Source of the DNA: Cepaea nemoralis
Taxonomy: Eukaryota > Mollusca > Gastropoda > Stylommatophora > Helicidae
Assembly: GCA_014155875.1 (NCBI GenBank)
Contig: JACEFZ010003493.1
Coordinates: 82,501 to 146,500 of the forward strand
Direction: 5' to 3'
Length of the DNA stretch: 64,000 bases
Shown here: piece by piece, positions 39,301-45,300 of the stretch
Position numbering within the stretch: position 1 is the stretch's first letter
How the letters are laid out: each line of letters begins with the position of its first letter
Notes under the pieces: model-generated
What the model saw: only the letters and a program-made list of their open reading frames with translations
Told to the model about the DNA's origin: nothing
The model's database searches: none
Program-made: the position numbers and the translations under genes

Positions 39301-42300
39301 AGATAGAATCTTTCATGAATGAAGATCGGGGAGGGTGTCATAATCTCCCATTGCTATGCCGCGACATCATTACGCCCGCCAGGCGAACACCAGTTACATA
39401 TTCACAGGTTTCGCTGACGAGAGAGAGTGACCGTCAAGGGTCAAGCCAGTACAAGCGTGACGCATGCAATTCTTGCTGCGCTCGAATCCACAGGGCAAGC
39501 ACTCTGAGCGGAAAACGCCAGACACGGCTAGGGGATCGGACGAGACTGACGTGTATGAAAGCGGCTCCTGTGTTTCTGTGCCTGAATGTCGATTGCTCGT
39601 ATCTCTTGTGAGAAGATGAAAGACTGCATAGCTGTGGGTTTGAGTTTGTGAGTGCATTGATGTATTGTGTATAGGTTGTGATATTCACCTTGGTGATGGC
39701 CACATGCCGAATTAGATTGTGTTGCATGTGAAGTGTAAATAAAACCATCAAACTTAGTGTTACCGTGTGTCCCGTCAAATCATTCTGTACTTGTGTATCT
39801 TCTTCTTCGTTCATCCGGAGTTTTTTTTCCGGATGTGATTGCGTTGTGCCTGTTTACAGCAGAGCTGCGTTCTTGCGCCGTTAGGCCGACACATCCGACT
39901 TCTGCGGGCATTTGTTGACCGGGTTAACCTTCCCGGGGGTTTCTTAGGACGTTTGACTCTCACTGTTGTGGTGTTATCCCCCATCCCAGCTGGTCCATAT
40001 AGAACAGCCAAAGATCCTGGTCAGCCCTCAAGGGAAGGCAGGGGCAGACCATGGGCATTCCCCGCCATCCAAGGAGGCTTCCATACTTGCAGAGCCGATA
40101 CATAGCGCTCTGGTACTGGGCTCACCCAAGGAATCGTCACGTCCTGCACATGGCTGCTTAGCCTCACTTCCGTATATTGGGCCTTCCGTTCACCATAGGC
40201 TGTTCTTCCGGAAACCAGAAGTATGCAGTCTGCAGATGACATCCACACAGTGAGCTTTCGATTCGGACTTTCCATGTAATGGATTTGCTAGCCAAGCAAT
40301 ATTCCATTTCATGCCACTAGGACACTTTTCCACCTTTTATGAAGCCCACACAGTGGGCTTTTGATTCGGACTTTCCACGTAATGGATTTGCTATCCAAGC
40401 AATATTCCATTTCGTGCCACTAGGACACTTTTCCACCTTTTATGAAGCCCACACAATGAGCTTTTGATTTGGACTTTCCACGTAATGGATTTGCTATCCA
40501 AGCAATATTCCATTTCATGCCTCTGGGTCTTCATGCACCTTTAAATGTCAACCTGTATATAGTTAAAGTAATCTGCGGTCAACTTTAGCTTGTTGATATC
40601 TCCATAGAGCTTGTCCTCAAATGAAGCAGGTGTGGGCCAAAATATCTTTCTCTGTTCTGCATACGTTGGGCAATCCTGCAGCAAATGTTTTGCTGTCATT
40701 TTTCCAGTTCTACAATTACATTCATCGGTATCTCCTATCTTTAGTTTATTGAACAAGTGGTATTTCAGCCTGTTATGTCCTGTGCGGAGTCTGAAGATTG
40801 CTACTTGTTCTCTTCGGTCGAGTTTGTAATATGCATCATCCTTCTGATGGCCTGGATGCTCTGATTCCCATTTGGTTCTATAAGTGCTTTTTATCAACCT
40901 CTTTGCCTCATTATAGGTTATGTCTATGTCAGGCTGTGGTAGTCGTCCGCCCTCTTTTGCCAGTCTGTCAGCCTCTTCGTTTCCAGGTATACTGCAATGT
41001 GATGGGATCCACTGTATTACAACTTTTTTGGATTTCTGGCATAGACCATGGAGTGCTGCTCTTAGGTCAGTTAGTTCTGTGCTGTTATTGCTCTTCAGTA
41101 TTGAGACAGCTGACTTTGCATCTGTGAAGATAGCTATTTGCTTCTCTTTATTTTCCTCCATCAGGAGCATTTCTGCTGCAGTTTTCAGAGCCTCTACCTC
41201 CGCTTTGAAGTTACTTGAAAATTTTCCAGTTGCCATTGAATGTGTTTTTTTCACTCCATTTTTTAAATTTAGGAGAATTCCTCCTCCTCCATTCTCTATT
41301 GAATTTTTGGCTGATCTATCTGTATATGCATGGGTCCAATTCCTGCTTGGGTAATGTTCTTTTATGTAGTTTAGGGTTATTTCTCTTCTTTCGGTTTCAT
41401 GCTGAGTGTTCTTTTTCTCAATACCAGGAATGTTTTCTATCATCTCAGGCAGTTGCTGCTGTCTCCAAGCTGGGAACTTGTGTGCATTGTGTATGGGCTT
41501 GACTGTTGATATGTTAAGAATAGGATCTGCCCTAATCCTTCGTTTTGCAGTTTCTACAAAGTTGCTACGCTTCAGTCTTCCCTTTCCAAAACCATTAAAT
41601 CTGTTGTACATAGGGTGGTCTGTCAATCTTCTAAATTTTTCTGCTTGTTGCTGGGCTCTGCTATCTCTTCTATCCTGCATTGGTTGTAAACAAGTGATCT
41701 TTTCTAGTTCATTAATAGGCGTTGTCTTCAGGCTTCCAGTTATGATTCGCATTCCTTGGTTTTGGACTCTACTTATTTTGTTAAAGTTTGACTTAGCTGC
41801 TGTTGCCCAAGCTGCAATGCCATATTCCAGTACTGGCCTCACCCGTCCAGTATATAACTTCTTGAGAACTTTCTCATCTGCTCCCCACGTTGTACCAGCA
41901 AGCTTTTTCATGATTGCCATTCTCTGCCTTGCTCTTGTTCGATTTTTCTCAACCTGTGTCTTCCATGTCAGGCGACGATCAAAGGTGACTCCTAGATAGT
42001 TTGGATTTTCTTCATGGCGCAATATTTTTCCATTCAATACCAGCTTAGGTTGCTGAGGTTTATTTGAGAGGGAGAACACTGTGCATGTTGTTTTCTCCTC
42101 ACTTATCTTCACTAGCCATGATTTTGACCAGTCCTCTAGCGCTAATAAGGCTTGCTGTATTCTGCTGTTAGCTGTACTAATATATTCTTCAGATGTCCAT
42201 ATGGCTAGGTCATCTGCAAAGGAGGATGTGTGTACTCTGGCTGGAAAATTTTCTGTGATGTCATTTATATATGCTAGGAATAATGTTGGTGAAAGAACTC

Positions 42301-45300
42301 CTCCTTGGGGGACACCTTGCTCCAGCAGCATCATTTTGCTTGTTTGTCCTTGTACTTTTGTCCTGGCAGTTCTGTTCTCAAGGTAGTGGCTGATCCATTT
42401 ATACATTTTTCCACAAACATGCATGTTTTGCAGTTTTACTTTCAGTCCTTCCTTCCATACTTTATCAAATGCTTTTTCTAAATCTATCCAGACTGCTAGT
42501 GTGTGCTTTTTCTCTTGGAAGGCATCCTCTATTTCCTGAGCTATATAGGTTATTTGATCTTCAGTGGATCTGTACTTTCTGAATCCTGCTTGGTGTGGTG
42601 TTAAGAGTTTGTTTTCTTCCAGATGCCATGTTAGCCTGCCATTGATAATGCGTTCCATTAATTTTCCTACACAGCTAAGTAGACTGATAGGTCGATAGCC
42701 ATTTGGTTCTTCCAGGTCTTTTCCTTTCTTTGGGACTGGTATTAGTATAGCTTCCTTCCATGCCTGTGGGACTATTCCTCTCTTCCAGCTGTTATTTAGG
42801 ACTGCTAGTAGTTTCTTCTTTGCCTTGGTGCCTAGTCCTATTAGCATTTCATTTGTGATTCCATCCTTTCCTGGTGATTTCTTCTTTTTTAGGGTATTCA
42901 TTGCCTGTTCCATTTCTTCCATTGTTAGATTTGCCATCATATATTCTGCTGCTGTCTCTGTATTTCTATGATGTATCTGTTTGTCTTTGATTGCTTTCTT
43001 CTGTTCAGTTGTAATATCAATGTGGTTTGCATTTGCATAGTGTTCCATTAGTGCATTTGCAGCCTTTTTTCCTGTAAGCAAGGCATTTCCTTGTTTAATT
43101 GTTATTTGTTTGTTTCTAGGTCCTTCATTGTTCATGGCTTTCACTAGTTTCCATAGTTTGTTTCCATCCCTGTCAAAATTCAGGTTTTCTGTTTTTTCCC
43201 TCCAACGATCTCTTGTTGTTTGATTTACTGTTCTTTTATATTTTGCTGAGATGGCTTTGAGAGAGGTATTCGCTTCAATTGTTTGTTCTCTCTCTGCTGT
43301 CTTCCTGGCATCTTCAACTTTGTCCTCCAAACTTTGTAGTTCTTCAGTCCAGTATGGTTTGTAATTTTTCCTCGCTCCTCTAGGAATGGACTCAGTGGCT
43401 GCCTGTATTATCGCTCTGTTTAGACTTTCCACCATTTGCTTTATGTTGCCATATCGTGTATTTATGTTTTCACAATATTTGTCTGTTAGTATGGCAAATC
43501 TGTCCCAATCTGCTCGTTTGTAATTCCAGCGGGGCAAGGGCTTTTGCTCCTGTGGAACATACTCCATATTCATTACAAGCTTGATTGGTCTGTGGTCACT
43601 ACCTGCTAATTGGTCCAGCACATGGCGATCGATTTTGTGGAGGATGTCTCCTGTGCAGAAAGCTAAGTCTGGAGTAGAAGTGGTAAGCCATCTTCTGGAG
43701 TAGAAGCTCGGTGTGTCATCCGCTTTGTTGAGTAGATGGAGATTTGAGTCTATTTCCCAGTCCTCCAATTCATCTCCTCTTTTGTCAGTATCTGGGTATC
43801 CCCATCTTTCTGAACGGCTATTAAAGTCTCCGACAATAATGCAGTTTGTGTCAGGTTATTTTCATGTTTGAGAGTGTAAGGTCCTTATCTGCTGGGCTAT
43901 ACAGATTGTAGATTCTTATTTTCACGTCCTTTATCATTATATCAACACCTATAATTTCTGTTTGGTTGTCAGAGATCACAGATACTTCGCTGCAAGGTAT
44001 TGTATTTCGTGTAAGTATTAGAACTCCTCCTTTGTGTCCTTCGCGGTCGAAACGTGTGGCCTGATATCCTCTGACTGAGAATTTGTGATTGGCGTTGAGG
44101 TGTGTCTCTTGAATGCATGCCACATCTATTCTATCTTTATGAAGACGCTGTGTTAGGGAGTCTTTCTTCTTGTAAACTCCTTCGGCATTCCACTGTAGTA
44201 TGTTGAGTGTCCGGGGTATTTGGTCAATAGCTCTTAACCTACTCCTCTGTGCCTTGACTCCACAGCACAGGGGAAGGTGACCACCAGTAGTCATGGGTGG
44301 ACCCCCTCGAGGCAGGGGGCCCGGCACTATCGCCGCCTGATGGGACTTCACGGGATTAGCACCATAACGATTAATTTTGATTTGTGACATCATGAATTAA
44401 GTTACGTTGCACTACTTTGTCAAGCATGTGGCTCAGTGCATCCGATTTCGACAAGCATTTATTTGGGATGCTTTCCCTAGCCTTTGACTGTCCCCAGTCT
44501 ACCTACAAGGCAGCAGGTTTTACGTTGCACTGCTTTGTCAAGCCTGTGGCTCAGTACATCCGATTTTGACAAGCATGTATTCGGGTGCTTTCCCTAGCCT
44601 TTGACTGTCCCCAGTCTACCTACAAGGCAGCAGGTTTGTGTGTCTCTTCGTCTGGTCCCTCTCCCTTGACCTGTCCGACATGGGTGGCCCTACCAGTAGC
44701 TGTGCTACCGTCGGCATAGCTCTTGGGGTCATTGGGACGCACAAGCCCCTCTACCTCGTCACGGTGGACACACAGCAGAGGGGGTACTTGTGTATGTCTC
44801 GCATATGTTAGGTCCAGCGAGCCAGATTCATTAGATTGTAAGACCCTGACAACAACTAAGCTGAGCAATATTCTATCATCATTATCATCAAGTGCCCTGC
44901 CAGCTGGCGTAGGCGTGCATGGCTCTCCACAGATCTCGGTCTTTGGTTTTCTGGATCAACTCTGCTGATGATATTCCTCCATGCCATCGTCTCAATCCAT
45001 CCAGCATCATTTCTCTTGGTCTGCCTCTGCCTCTCTTCCCCTCGATCTTTCCAGTTGTCACGATGTTCTCCAATGCCACTCTTCTCATTACATGACCAAA
45101 GAAAGCTGTTTGTCTCTTTCTTATTGTTGTATATAGTGTTCTTCTTCTTCTTCTTCGTTCACCCGGAGTTTTTTTTTCGGATGTGATTGCGTTGTGCCTG
45201 TTTACAGCAGAGCTGTGTTCTTGCACCGTTAGGCCGACACATCCGACTTCTGCAGGCATTTGTTGACCGGGTTAACCTTCCCGGGGGTATATAGTGTTCT

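Larger units (their letters stand above)
39799..44783 (-). mobile_element. Full-length LINE copy B, nested in an LTR, 4985 bp
   Basis: Same family and structure as copy A. It has a perfect 12-bp target-site duplication gtacttgtgtat (39787-39798 and 44784-44795). The nesting shows it jumped after LTR retrotransposon 1. It is nearly identical to copy A over its whole length and in the same orientation, so the two form a 5-kb direct repeat 26 kb apart within EFTUD2. Confidence 0.95.
33156..44851 (+). mobile_element. LTR retrotransposon 1, Ty3/gypsy-like with integrase before RT (Gmr1-type), interrupted by LINE copy B
   Basis: It has 519-bp LTRs (TGTCATAA ... CCTGACA). Each outer border is flanked by acaac (33151-33155 and 44852-44856), a perfect 5-bp target-site duplication. 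Internal order: 5' UTR, gag/protease remnant, integrase, reverse transcriptase, RNase H, a 1.35-kb non-coding 3' region, then a purine-rich tract (gatcggggaggg) before the 3' LTR. LTR-LTR differences are few (about four visible), so the insertion is young. A 4,985-bp LINE sits in the 3' LTR. Without it the element is about 6.7 kb. Orientation is antisense to EFTUD2. Confidence 0.93.
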
